Shown here: positions 1-9,931 of the stretch, piece by piece | How positions within the stretch are numbered: the first letter of the stretch is position 1 | Layout of the letters: each line of letters opens with the position of its first letter | Assembly: GCA_019671005.1 (NCBI GenBank) | Contig: CM033726.1 | Location: forward strand, 23,125,657-23,189,656 | From: Hibiscus mutabilis | Taxonomy: Eukaryota; Streptophyta; Magnoliopsida; Malvales; Malvaceae | Direction of reading: 5' to 3' | DNA: 64,000 bases | Made by a program: the position numbers and the translations under genes | The notes under the pieces: model-generated | Databases searched by the model: none | Told to the model about the DNA's origin: nothing | The model's input: the letters and a program-made list of their open reading frames with translations, nothing else

Positions 1-1466
1 TCATGTGTTGATTTAAGCATGAAATGTTTATGATGTTATGAATATCATTATGTTTTTATTCAGTTAGAATCAAGAGGAAGTGCTTTGTAAGTAAGCATGT
101 TTTGGGAAAAGCAAGCATATGTTTTTAAATGAATATAAATGCATCATTGTTTATGAGCATCCTCACTAAGTATGTGTGTTGGCGCTCTCTTTTTCCTAAT
201 GATGCAGAGCATTAAAGTTTGGGCAGCAAATGCAAGGTTTGCAAGGATCAGGGATAAAATACTTTGAGTATGAACTCGGTTTCTATTTCCGTTTAATAAG
301 GCAATGTGTTCCCCAAGGTTTTTGGGAGTTGTAATTCTATTTTTTATGGATTTTGAGTATGCTTTCTATGCTGATTTTTGAGGATAGTTGATGTTGCTAA
401 GCTTGATGTCAATACTTGTTTGTAGTTGTGGATGAATGGTTTGAGCGAGTTTTGTATGCTATGTTAAGTGTGTTCGAAATGTTGCTTATGCCGGGAATGG
501 CTTAAATGTGCATTTTGGTAAGTTTGGTAAAGTGGTATAGGGAACATGCCTCTAGAGTGGTCCTTTGAAAGCATGATGTTGTTCTAGTTGTCTAATCCTG
601 GTATAAATGTTAGATTATGTATATTGTTATGCTTTTATGTATGTTTGAAAGTTGATAGGGGCCAATCACATCTAAAATTGGGTGGAAATCAGCTAATCTT
701 GATATTACAGGCCCAAGCGTACTGATATGTGAGGGATCGTATCGGTACGGCTAGGCAGTTATGGCCGAGGCATTTTTGTATAGGCAGAGGTGTTTCGATA
801 CAAATAGGTAATAAAAGCCAGAGCGTATCGATACAGGCAAGGGCATTTTGGTACGCTTTGTGATTACTGGAATTTTACTTTTTGAGGATGAACCCGCATA
901 CCGAAACACCAATAGACCATATCGGTACGGTATGAAATGGTTTCAAGCTGTATTTTAAATTCTAGGTAGTGTACCGGTACGGGCTTCACCGTATCAAAAT
1001 GATGAGTTCACAACCATATCGATACGGGTCCCAGCGTATCGATACAAATGTTGTTAATTCTATTAATTTCATGGAAGGTTAGTTCTGTTTTCTTTCTTTT
1101 TAGTCCCTGAATCTTGCTTTGTTAATTATTTAAGCATGGGTGATCATTTGAGGCTAAAATTTGTGCATGAAATGAACTTAATTAAAGGCTGGTAACTTAA
1201 AAGGCTGAAAAGTCTTTCCAAATGGTTAAATTTACATTTTGGTCCCTAAGTTGAGTCGTGGCTATTTGGATATCGTTACGATGCCCGATTGAGATGAGTG
1301 CTCACCTTTGAACAGTATGATCATGTAGGAAGGTATTAATGCATCTAGATAAGATAAAAGAAAAAAATGGGCGTGTTTTTGGTTTAATCTTCCTAGTTTA
1401 CTTCGGTAAACCTAATGTAGCTTGCTCGGTTCAGTCTCTCGACTAGGCCGGGTCGAGGGGGTTATA
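1..1466 (+). mobile_element. Family B LTR, 3' part, cut by window start
   Basis: This is the downstream part of a family B LTR. It aligns by eye with the complete solo copy at 19110-22502: the CCTCACTAAG motif (166-175), an acceptor-like CAG at 205-207, the GTATCGATAC-type palindromes (about 715-1050), and the end GGGTCGAGGGGGTTATA, which is the family terminus GGGGGTTACA with C changed to T. DNA right after it resumes a family A LTR, so this copy sits inside A-I. Its left half lies outside the window. It could be a solo LTR or the 3' LTR of a full element; no coding DNA adjoins it here, so a solo LTR is more likely. The boundary is accurate to a few bases. Confidence 0.85.
715..1050. repeat. 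GTATCGATAC-type palindrome cluster in B LTR
   Basis: There are about nine exact or near copies of a 10-12 bp palindrome (GTATCGATAC or GTATCGGTAC, often flanked by CG), spaced some 20-60 bases apart. The same cluster recurs at the matching place in most other B LTR copies of the window. Confidence 0.85.
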
Positions 1467-1740
1467 GGTATTGTTGGCATGCCATAGAGTTCTTAGCTGC
1501 TGCACCCTCATGTTCATGTTATCAAAAAGTTATTGTGACAAAATGATTGTGTCACATGCACCCTAGGGATCCACGCCCACTGTGCTCGAGTGCACTATCA
1601 AGGTGCTTCATGTTTATGGGGAGCAAAGAGCGTCCCCGAGTACGTACTCATCTCCACATTCACGGTTGACACTACGGTGTCATTTCAAGATGACTCGTGT
1701 ACCTCAATCTCATATAGCGTACTTTGGGCAATGATAAAAG

Positions 1741-2250
1741 AATCATGTCACACAAATGAATCATGTTACATATATGAAACATGTCATGAATATTAACCAT
1801 GCTATGTATATGGAATATGTCAAGCATTCGAATCATGCTACGTATATGAATCATGACATGTATATGAATTTTGCCAAGTATATGAATCATGCCAAGTACA
1901 TAAATTATGCCAAGTATACGAGGTATGTCACATATATATGAGCCATGCCATGTATATAAATTATGTTACGCATATGAATTATGCCATGTACACGTATCAT
2001 GTTATATATATCAATTAAGTCATGTATATGAATGAAAACATGTATATAAATCATGCCACATATAAACATCATGTTATGTAAATGAAGTATGCCACGTATA
2101 AGAATCATGTTATATAAATGGATCATACCATGAATATGAATCATGTTATGTATATGAACCATGTCATGTATATGAATCATGTCATGTATGTGTATCATGT
2201 TGCTTATGTGAATTATGTTATGCATACGAAACATACCATGTATATGACTT
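1741..2250. repeat. 18 bp minisatellite in A LTR (about 28 copies)
   Basis: The unit is close to ATGCCATGTATATGAATC with 1-4 changes per copy. Because 18 is divisible by three, both strands stay open over long stretches: the minus strand reads as M-I-H-I-H-G/D/N hexapeptides and the plus strand as C-H-V-Y-E-S-like hexapeptides. The open frames follow from the repeat unit, with no start context or known family, so I do not call them genes. The homologous array in the 3' LTR of A-II is at about 26830-27280. Confidence 0.9.
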
Positions 2251-2423
2251 ATTTTATGATGATAGAGTATTACCACCATGGGTAAGTTAGGAACTTATGA
2301 CATGCACATGAAAATCTAGTGATTATGGAAACCTTGATAGTATTATCCTATCTTAGGTAGAGAACTTGATATGACATCATATAAGTATAACTCTACTTTA
2401 TGTTTGTTAAATGAGATTATTGC

Positions 2424-2464
2424 CTCACTAATTTCGTACTTAGTGTGTGTTATTTCACACATAG
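2424..2464 (+). promoter_or_regulatory. Candidate 3' splice site in A LTR
   Basis: CCTCACTAA is followed by a T-rich tract and TTTCACACATAG ending at 2464. The arrangement is the same at 16496-16540 and 27455-27498 and, on the minus strand, in both C LTRs. The CACTAAG core resembles a TACTAAC branch site 35-45 bases before the AG. This is inference only; no transcript data are available. Confidence 0.4.
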
Positions 2465-2998
2465 GTTCTCCCACGTAGAATGGCAAGAAGGAGCTATTAA
2501 ATTGGAAAATCAAGTTACCTAGTAATCAATGTATGTACATCTTAAATTATGGTTGATGTCTAGTGGGCATGTACATGTATGCATGTGAGTTTTAAAGATA
2601 CAAACTATTTTGCAAACTTAAGTTAATGTGTTTACGTACTATTATGAGTGTATGGACTTAGAATATGGTTTACTACAAATGATTATGATTTATGACATAG
2701 TTAAATATAGTTTAACCCTAATCGCGTAGTAATTTTAAAATCAAGAAAGGGTCTAGGCAGTGCACATAGTTTTCTCCCTGAATTATATTTTTATTTCAAT
2801 AACACATTCATAATTTTATAAAACAATTCAGGGTCGAAACTAGCTGCTATAGACTGGCGTAGTTTTAATTCAAAACCGAAAGTAGGTTAAACTACAAGAT
2901 AAAGTTAAAAAAATGAAGTCAAGTTTTTCCTTAACAACTCTGTAACATCTTTAGTGTATATTCAGTCTACGAGTATACGTTAAGGGTGTTACATTTAT

Positions 2999-3013
2999 TG
3001 GTATCAGAGTTGC
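2999..3013 (+). other. Primer binding site (iMet type), A-I
   Basis: TGGTATCAGAG, the complement of the 3' end of plant initiator tRNA-Met, begins 5 bases after the LTR terminus. The next bases read TTGC where the full site would read CCA, so the site is degenerate. It fixes the element as plus-strand. Confidence 0.9.
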
Positions 3014-3294
3014 ATGTTTAGCCGATTCTGGAGGCTAAATCAAGTTTAATGTGATTTAATGTTAAGTACATGCCCCTAGATGTCACGTTATTGATGTACT
3101 AATGTGTAACTTGATTATGCTCCCCAATAACATGAATAAGTTTAAGCAGAAATAGATGATGTTAAGTATTGATGGAGTGCGATAAATATTTAATTATGGG
3201 AATCAAAAGGAGAAAGAAGGATGTTCAAAGTCAAGTATGCTGGCAACTAGTTAAAAGAAAAAAGTTGCAGCAGTCCTAAGTATGAATAAGGTAC

Positions 3295-3440
3295 TCGTAC
3301 TGTTTATGAGTACGAGTTAGATTTTAATAGACTGAGTCGGTATGCAGTTAAATGGATGTCGATCGAAAGGTTTCAATGTGAATGGTTATATAGAAGCTTC
3401 GTCCAAGACCCAATGAGGTTCTATTGGGTATGAGCTTATC
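3295..3440 (+). pseudogene. Gag remnant, A-I
   Basis: The translation contains TVYEYELDFNRLSRYAVKW, recognisable as the middle of a Tekay/del-type gag (usual form: ..EYE..FNRLSRY..). About 145 bases survive out of a normal gag of more than 1 kb, and no zinc knuckle is present. The stretch between primer site and gag remnant is non-coding. The same shortened gag occurs in A-II (17380-17545), so the deletion predates the spread of this subfamily. This copy cannot make capsid. Confidence 0.7.
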
Positions 3441-3483
3441 AAATTTCCAAGAGGCTATGAACATAGCGAATGCTATGGAAAGA

Positions 3484-4278
3484 ACCTGTAATTGTTGTAA
3501 TTGATTCGGGTTCGATTAGTATACATATATCGGTACTAAGATAGTAGCAAAAAGAAAGACTTCTATGGAGAACATTTAGTAAAGTGATTGTCAATAATTC
3601 TCTTGGACACATTGCACAAGTAATTAGAATATGCAAGAAAGGTTCATTAGGAATTCAAGGAATTAAGTTCCCGGCAGATTTAATGGAATTTCCATTCCAT
3701 GAATTTGAAGTAATTCTTGGAATGGATTGGTTATCTGCATATAATGCAGATGTAAAATGTAGGAAGAAAAGGTTGATATTTTAAGGACCCAATGGTTCTG
3801 AAGTAATCTTTGTGGGAAGAAGAACTGACTGTTTAGAGTCAGAAATTTCTGCAACGACAGCTCAAATGCTGTTATGTAATGGATGTGGAGCATGCTTGGG
3901 TTATACTTAAAAGTCTCATAAGAATATTAAAGATATCCTGACTGTAAAGGAATTTCCTGATGTATTTTTGGATGAGTTACCAGGGTTACCTCTGGATAGA
4001 AAAATACAGTTTGGGATTGATATTTATCTTGGAACCGAACCAATATCAATGGCACCAATAGAGTTAAGGGAACTAAAGGCTCAATTACAATAATTGCTAG
4101 ACCAGGGTTATATTAAACCGAGTGTATCACCATGGGGTGCTCTGGTGGTATTTGTAAAGAAGAAAGATGGTTCCCTATGATTATGTATAGTTTACTGGCA
4201 GTTGAATAAAGTAATCATTAAGAACAAGTATTCCCTATCAAGGATTAAAGATCTATTTGATTAGATCAGAGGTGTAGC
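3484..4278 (+). pseudogene. Protease and RT N-terminal region, A-I
   Basis: The pol frame of a Tekay/del-like element starts at the aspartic protease active site, DSGS (about 3503-3514), preceded by hydrophobic VIVV. It continues with the protease C-terminus (LGMDWLSAYNADVKC, 3717-3760). Then comes the pre-RT linker (FPDVFLDELPGLPLD, from about 3955), and the RT palm start (PWGALVVFVKKKDGS, 4131-4177). Stops fall at about 3782, 3909, 4092, 4179 and 4263. The frame is cut at 4278 by the B-I insertion, just before the expected KIDLRSGYHQ block, and the rest of pol is not seen downstream. The enzyme would process Gag-Pol and copy RNA in virus-like particles; this copy is dead. Confidence 0.85.
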
Positions 4279-6427
4279 TGTAACCCCCTTGACCCAGCCT
4301 AGACGCCCAACCGAACCAAGAAGGGTACATTAGGTTTGCCATAGCAAACCGAAGAGACACAACCAAACCCGATCCATTTTTATTTTATTTTTTGCATTTA
4401 TCTTAACTAGATGCCAATTATTAACCCTACATGTTCATACAGACATAAGGTGCAACCCCAACTCAATCGGGCATCAATTTCACACCCAATTGATCACATT
4501 TACAAGCTAGAGACCAAAATGCAAATATAAAAAATTTGTTGATTAAAACTCATTTTTAAGTTACCAATCTTTAATTAGTCAGGTTCCAAACTTCCATCTC
4601 AAATTTAAACTAAAACCGATCATCCTACCATATATAATTGCATCGACAAGAATTAGGGACTAAAATGCAAAGAAAGCAAAACTGCCCAAAGGTGACATTC
4701 ACGTGAGAAACGGACATCCGTATCGAAATGGGTAAGCCCGTACTGATACAATTTGAAACACATCGTTTCGATACACCACCAAGCCGTATCGATACGCATA
4801 ACTGAATTACCGAACTTTTGAAATATTTTAAACCGTACCAATACAATTTCTTAGGTGTTTCGATATGTGGGTTCAAGTTGCAAAAGTGAATTCCAGAGGC
4901 TAAAACTCGTATAGAAACGCCCATCCCCGTACAGGTACGCAAGGCAAAATTTACATAGGCATATTGAAACGCACCAGACCCGTACCGATCCTTCCATTCT
5001 AAAATTGCCTAGCCGTACCGATACGGTCCCCCGCGTATCGGTACGCATGGGCATGTAATGACACATTTGCCTGATTTTTCATCCCAAAAGCATACTCAAA
5101 CCACTCCAACATGCTTTAAACACAATACTAACATGTCAAACATATCTCATGCCAACCAGCATCACAATTCAAATGGCACAACAATGATTCATGCATCAAA
5201 GAGGATATCTATAGGCATGCTTCCTAATATGAATCCAACCAACATACCAAAATATAAACCATCACCAGAATCAAACCTTAAAGGCCATTTACAACCCAAT
5301 AGCTACTAAAGAAACATGCTCAAACAGGGAGTTTCACTAAACATCTCCCAAAACACAACAAGTACCCCATTGCCCTTATTCATTATAGTCTAGTCTTGCC
5401 AAGATCCCATTGCTTCTTGCTGCCTTCCAAGACCTCAATTATCTGCACTGATGGACAACGAGAGCGTAAGCACACAAGGCTTAGTGAGGAAAGCTCTAAA
5501 ACAAACACCATCAATGCATTTAAAACCATTTTCATAACATCATCCTTTAAAACATCATCATGCCCCTTTTAAACATGCACTTTATATCATTTAAACCAGC
5601 ATATTAAACCATATGCTACATGTATCATTACTCAACAGCAAGTCACATTGCTAACCCTCCACTTAAGCCTTTCCATGCATTACTACCAAATGCAAAGCTT
5701 AAGGAGAAACATGTATAAATCAAATTATACAACAAAAACATTTCAATGATACATTAACAATTATATTGGCTTTCAAGTGATCAAGAGACAAGTTCAATAA
5801 CAAAAGAATTCATCGGATACACGGATTCAACAAGTGTTAACCCAACACTTCAAGCCATCTCAATCGAAATAGCGATACAATCACAATCCCGATACATTAA
5901 AAATTGGGTACTATAACAACCCACGGGGACGTCCGCCCCAATCATCAGTTAGACGCTTAATCCATTAACATGAGTATTCAGTACTATTTAACCCCTCTAC
6001 CGCTAGGGTACCTGGATGGAGTATTCGGTACTCCGTATAAACCCCTCAACATCCAAGGCGACTTATTTACAGTGTACTCAATCCTATGGCCGGCCAACTA
6101 TATCCAATAACAATTTTAAAACCACATCACTTGTCAATATAATTAACCAAATAACATTTTCCTCACTATTTTTAACAAGCATTAAACCATGCCATTTCCA
6201 ATGCAACAACCATGCTTTAAAACACAGGTATAAACCACATACTTACAAGGATCACTTACCATGTGCATCCTTCAACATTTCATGCTTAAAACAGTATATC
6301 AAATACTTTGAAACATGCTTAAACAGTAGGTAACATGTAAATTAAAACAAGTGCATAAAATCATTTCAAACTAGCACGACCGAGAGAGAAAACCACTTTA
6401 TACTTACTTTCGAGTCTAGGTAAGCAT
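4279..6427 (-). mobile_element. B-I 3' LTR, 5' truncated
   Basis: Read on the minus strand it ends GGGTCAAGGGGGTTACA at 4279 and aligns with the solo B LTR back to the segment at about 20430. The first roughly 1.3 kb of the LTR (U3 start) is missing: integrase sequence is joined directly to LTR interior at about 6427. It carries the palindrome cluster (4690-5050), the CTTAGTGAGG motif (5478-5487), the GGAGTA/TACTCC hairpin (6018-6034) and a GTAAGTGATCC donor-like site (minus strand, near 6248). The insertion lies in the RT region of A-I. Confidence 0.85.
4690..5050. repeat. GTATCGATAC-type palindrome cluster in B-I LTR
   Basis: This is the same cluster as at 715-1050, in inverted orientation. 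Perfect or one-mismatch copies include CCGTATCGATACG (4785-4797) and CGTACCGATACGG (near 5013). Most copies keep their CpGs. Confidence 0.85.
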
Positions 6428-7225
6428 TTCAAACGGTACGAAACAGGACCCACACGCTCGACAACCTCGTATGGTCCGATGAACCTCGGGCTAAGCTTCG
6501 TTTTCTGATCAAAATGCAACACATTTTTCCAGGGCGACACTTTCAGAAACACTTTATCACCCACAACGTACTCTATATCCTTATGCTTCAAATCCACATA
6601 GGATTTCTGGTGATCTGCAGCCACTTTTAAGTGCTCATATGTCAACTTTACCTTTTCGGTCGTGCCTTTCAAAACATTAGGCATAGACACAAACTTTTTC
6701 CCGACTTTTGCCCAATACACGGGCATACGACATTTCCTGCCATACAACACAATAGGACCCACACGCTCGACAACCTCGTATGGTCCGATGAACCTCGGGC
6801 TAAGCTTCCCTTTCTGGCCAAAATGCAACACCTTTTTCCAGGGCGACACTTTCAGAAACACTTTATCACCCACAGCGTACTCTATATCCCTACGCTTCAA
6901 ATCTACATGGGATTTCTAGCGATCTGGAACCGCTTTTAAGCGCTCACATATCAACTTTACCTTTTCGGTCGTGCCTTTTAAAACATTAGGCATAGACACA
7001 AACTTTTCCCCGGCTTTTGCCCAATACACGGGCGTACGGCATTTCCTGCCATACAACACCTCATAAGGTGCCATCTGTATGCTAGCATGATAACTGTTAT
7101 TGTAAGAAAACTCCACTAACGGCAAATACTTCTCCCACATTCCCTGGTACTCAATAACACAACACCTTTGCATATCCTCGAGAACTTGAATCATGTGCTC
7201 TGACTGGCCATCCATAGGATCGAAA
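6428..7225 (-). pseudogene. Integrase C-terminal fragment with tandem duplication, B-I
   Basis: The minus-strand frame begins at DGQSEHMIQVLEDM (about 7220), the end of the integrase core after the catalytic Glu region. It continues through YNNSYHASIQMAPYEVLYG to the C-terminal domain (VGDKVFLKVSPWKKVLHFG, SPRFIGPYEVVERVGP). The block from LYGRKCR to VVERVGP occurs twice in tandem, about 310 bases per unit (roughly 6435-6750 and 6750-7060). Everything upstream (gag, protease, RT, RNase H, integrase N-terminus) is gone: DGQSE sits about 10 bases from the primer site. At the other end the frame runs into LTR DNA (LPRLESKYKVV is LTR translated). Stops separate the two halves near 6900-6916. Confidence 0.85.
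6435..7060. repeat. Tandem duplication, about 310 bp x 2
   Basis: The two direct copies are offset by 309-311 bases, judged by matching landmarks (AGGACCCACACGCTC at 6445 and 6754; GGATTTCT at 6601 and 6912). They differ by scattered substitutions and small indels, so the duplication is not recent or has been copied with errors. Confidence 0.85.
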
Positions 7226-7230
7226 CCTTT

Positions 7231-7241
7231 CTCTGATACCA
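7231..7241 (-). other. Primer binding site (iMet type), B-I
   Basis: On the minus strand TGGTATCAGAG starts a few bases after the LTR end GGGGGTTACA. It marks 7247 and upward as the 5' LTR of B-I. Confidence 0.88.
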
Positions 7242-7246
7242 CCAAA

Positions 7247-7703
7247 TGTAACCCCCTTGACCCGGCGCAGATGCCCAACCAAACCAAGAAGGCTACATTA
7301 GGTTTGCCGTAGCAAACCGAAGAGATACAACTAAACCCGATCCATTTTTATTTTTTTCCTTTTATCTTAACTAGATGCCAATTATTAACCCTACATGTTC
7401 ATACAGACATCAGGTGCAACCCCAACTCAATCGGACATCAATTTGACACCCAATTGATCACATTTGCAAGCTAGGGACCAAAATGCAAATACAAAAAATC
7501 TGCTGATTAAAACTCATTTTTAAGTTATCAATCTTTAATTAGTCAGGTTCCAAACTTCCATATCAATTTTCAACTCAAACCGATCATCGTACCATATATA
7601 ATTGCAGCAGCAAGAATTAGGGACTAAAATGCAAAAAAAGAAAAACTGCCCAAAGGTGACATTCACGTGAGAAACGGTCATCCGTATCGAAATGGGTAAT
7701 TAT
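7247..7703 (-). mobile_element. B-I 5' LTR, 3' end fragment
   Basis: The segment closely repeats 4279-4730 (both start TGTAACCCCCTTGACCC in plus reading), as expected for the two LTRs of one element. It is cut at about 7700, in the palindrome cluster, by the end of Athila-2. The remaining LTR is not found on the far side of Athila-2, so a deletion followed the insertion. Confidence 0.85.
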
Positions 7704-9096
7704 TGTATGTTTTGAGTGTAACGCAAATGGTGCAAGTATACACATCACAAGTAATCAAGTGATATGATAAGTATCACGTATCGTCTCCACAGGGATTGGT
7801 TTGGGCCACTTTGTTTAAGTCGCTGCAAATGTTTCAAGAATTAAATAATAATGATGAATTAACAATTAAAATAAAATAACAATTGAATAAAAGAAATAAA
7901 GATAGGATGAGAGGTTAGGCTGATCATGAGTTGTGGAGTAATAATCGAATAGACCATTGTGGTGATTGAGTAGCAGCCGGATTTCCAGGGCAATTCTGTT
8001 GTGATTGCAAGGGTAATTCTATTGCGATTGCCTAGTCAGTTACCAGGGCAATTCCCTCGCGATTGCCTGGGCAATGCTCCCGCGATTTCCTGGGCAATGA
8101 AGAATGGGTCGATTGCCTGGGCAATTGGGCATCAACTTCCAAAGTTCGGCGAAGCGTTCTTCAATGATTCCTCGTTATCCCTAACAAAAAATATTGTTAA
8201 TTGTACACGTCTTGATAATACATCCCTGTGTGAACCAAGGGTGAATAACAACCAACCTCACGCTTCTCTTAGCCGTTGAAATTCGTAACTTATCCCTAAG
8301 CTGAATTACAAATCGCCAACTTCCGTTTGTATGAAAACCATGCTCATTCGTTTCTTGAAGATATTAGATAAATAGATGATTGAATTCCGAGATCCTCTCC
8401 CAATTTACTTGCAACCAATGCTAAGAACCAAGAATGAACAAACTTTGAAAATTGAATTGCAACTCAAAAACCTAAACAAAATCTAAACAATTGACAACCA
8501 GAAAAATACAATAACCCAAGCCAAACAAGTTTAGTTCATGGCTGGGTGTGAAAAGAATATACAATAAAATCTACCTAACATGACTAGAATAAAGAATAAG
8601 AAAAAGAGCAGCCCTCAATCTCTCAATTCGACTTCCTCTCCTCTCCCTTTGCTTGTGACGACTTGCTTCCTTTATATAGGGGATGGCTAGGTCAAATTCT
8701 TCTTATTTTTGGAAAGTATAAGTATAGGTTGGCATTGAATGTAAAAAAGATATATCTCTTATATTTATTTACTTTCTAAATATTCCTCTTAAACTTTTGG
8801 GAATTAATCTCCTTTTGATTTCTTCATGGAATTTCAATTATTTTAGGATTTATTCCCATAAATCCACAGCCATATCTACTTGTCCTTAATTGTCGCGGCA
8901 ATTGCTTCGGCAATTTTCTACTCACTTGGGCAATTTGATCCTGCACACATAAAACACACACTAGCAGCACCTTTTTCTACGAAAATTAACCAATGAAATT
9001 ATGCATGAATGACTAAATATGAAACTAAAATGAGCTAAAATCTAACAATAATATGAGTAAAAAGAGCAATAAAATAGTACTTTTAAACACTTAACA
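7704..9096 (-). mobile_element. Athila-2 3' LTR
   Basis: On the minus strand the element starts TGTTAAGTG (9096) and ends ..ACATACA (7704), about 1.39 kb, a usual Athila LTR length. The segment near 7777-7800 (TATCGTCTCCACAGGGATTG) is typical of the end of Athila-type LTRs, and its relative is seen at 54070 in Athila-1. A purine-rich GAGTTTGGGGGTG tract sits immediately upstream of the LTR start (9097-9109), as a polypurine tract should. Open frames inside (for example 8001-8279) have no family support. Confidence 0.75.
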
Positions 9097-9931
9097 CACC
9101 CCCAAACTCGAACTATTGCTTGTCCTCGAGCAATGCAAAACTAACAATTACCCGCCAACACTTCGACCATCAAGAATTTGCTTCGTACCTGACTTCAATC
9201 CTCAAAACCGTGGCACAAAGTATGATTACCCTTCAATTTTTTGGATAGCACAAAAATTACTCGGAACCAAACTATAATGCTCGTGACAATGTGTGTGTGT
9301 GGAGTTGTGTACAAGTCAATTATCAAGATTCCATGTGAACAATAGGTTTTTATCAAATTAATTTTCGGGGCATTAAAATTTTTATTTTTACTAGAGCCAA
9401 TTTCGGACACTTCATAGCAAAGCATGCAATTTCTTGTTTTAATTTTTGTCGACTAAAGCCAATTTCGGGCACCTCTAGTGATTCTTTAATGTGTAACAAC
9501 TAGAGCCGGTTTCAAGCACCTCTAGTGATTTTTAACTAGAGCCGGTTTCGGGCACCTCTAGCAATAAATTTTTAATTTCAATTTACCCAATTTTTAAGCA
9601 ACCTAAGTTCACTAAGTCTCCCTTGATCAACAAGACACAACTGTGTCAATTTATATTTAGCATCATAGTGAAATTCTAAGTTCTTTCCATGCAAATCCTA
9701 AAATTAAAGGTTCTTTCAATTAAGTGCAGTGGCAAAAATTTTATCATTAGATATCCAACAAGTCTAGGCAAATTAAATTCAATCAAAGGCATGGCAAGTA
9801 ATATATTCAACCTATATGAGACAACTAGATGAATGCAACTAAAGAGGAAACTAAATAAAAACAAACATCCCAGACTCGAGAGAAGCATTGTCCTCAATGC
9901 GTGCAAGAAAAAAAATTAAAATGCAAATAAG
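9097..9931 (-). other. Athila-2 3' non-coding region with polypurine tract
   Basis: This stretch between the third ORF and the LTR holds no gene I can support. Landmarks are the polypurine tract at 9097-9109, a four-copy hairpin repeat at 9391-9561, and GCATTGAGGACAATGC (minus strand, near 9893), which has its counterpart in the plus-strand Athila-like element at 63341-63356 (GCATTGGGGACAATGC). Confidence 0.7.
9391..9561. repeat. 26 bp hairpin repeat, 4 copies
   Basis: Units start at about 9391, 9453, 9500 and 9536, each close to CTAGAGCC..TTTCGGGCACCTCTAG. The ends of each unit are complementary (CTAGAG with CTCTAG), so each can fold back on itself. Spacing is irregular (62, 47 and 36 bases). 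Confidence 0.8.

Larger units (their letters stand above)
1467..2993 (+). mobile_element. Family A 5' LTR (A-I), 3' part
   Basis: The sequence matches the 3' portion of the complete A LTR at 24121-27995 from about 26567 onward. In order it holds the TGGCATGCCA palindrome, the GTGACA/TGTCAC hairpin, the GAGTACGTACTC palindrome, the 18 bp minisatellite, the CACTAA/CACACATAG acceptor-like segment (2424-2464) and the end GGGTGTTACA. A tRNA primer site follows at once, which identifies this as the 5' LTR of a plus-strand element. The part upstream of 1467 is displaced by the inserted B LTR; GGTAT at 1467-1471 may be one copy of its target duplication. Confidence 0.85.

Noticed and set aside
1672..2279. 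Open frames rich in Met, Ile and His on the minus strand (also 26772-27336)
   Set aside because: They are direct products of the 18 bp minisatellite, open on both strands, with no start context or homology.
2999..3013. tRNA gene fragment (initiator Met)
   Set aside because: Only the 3' complement of the tRNA is present, next to an LTR end: it is a primer binding site. The same holds at 7231, 17088, 35728, 47986 and 58862.
8001..8279. Repeated CAATTGCC/GGCAATT phrases as a coding repeat (92-codon frame)
   Set aside because: They lie within the Athila-2 LTR. Similar phrases recur near 8895 and 10395; the frame has no family support.
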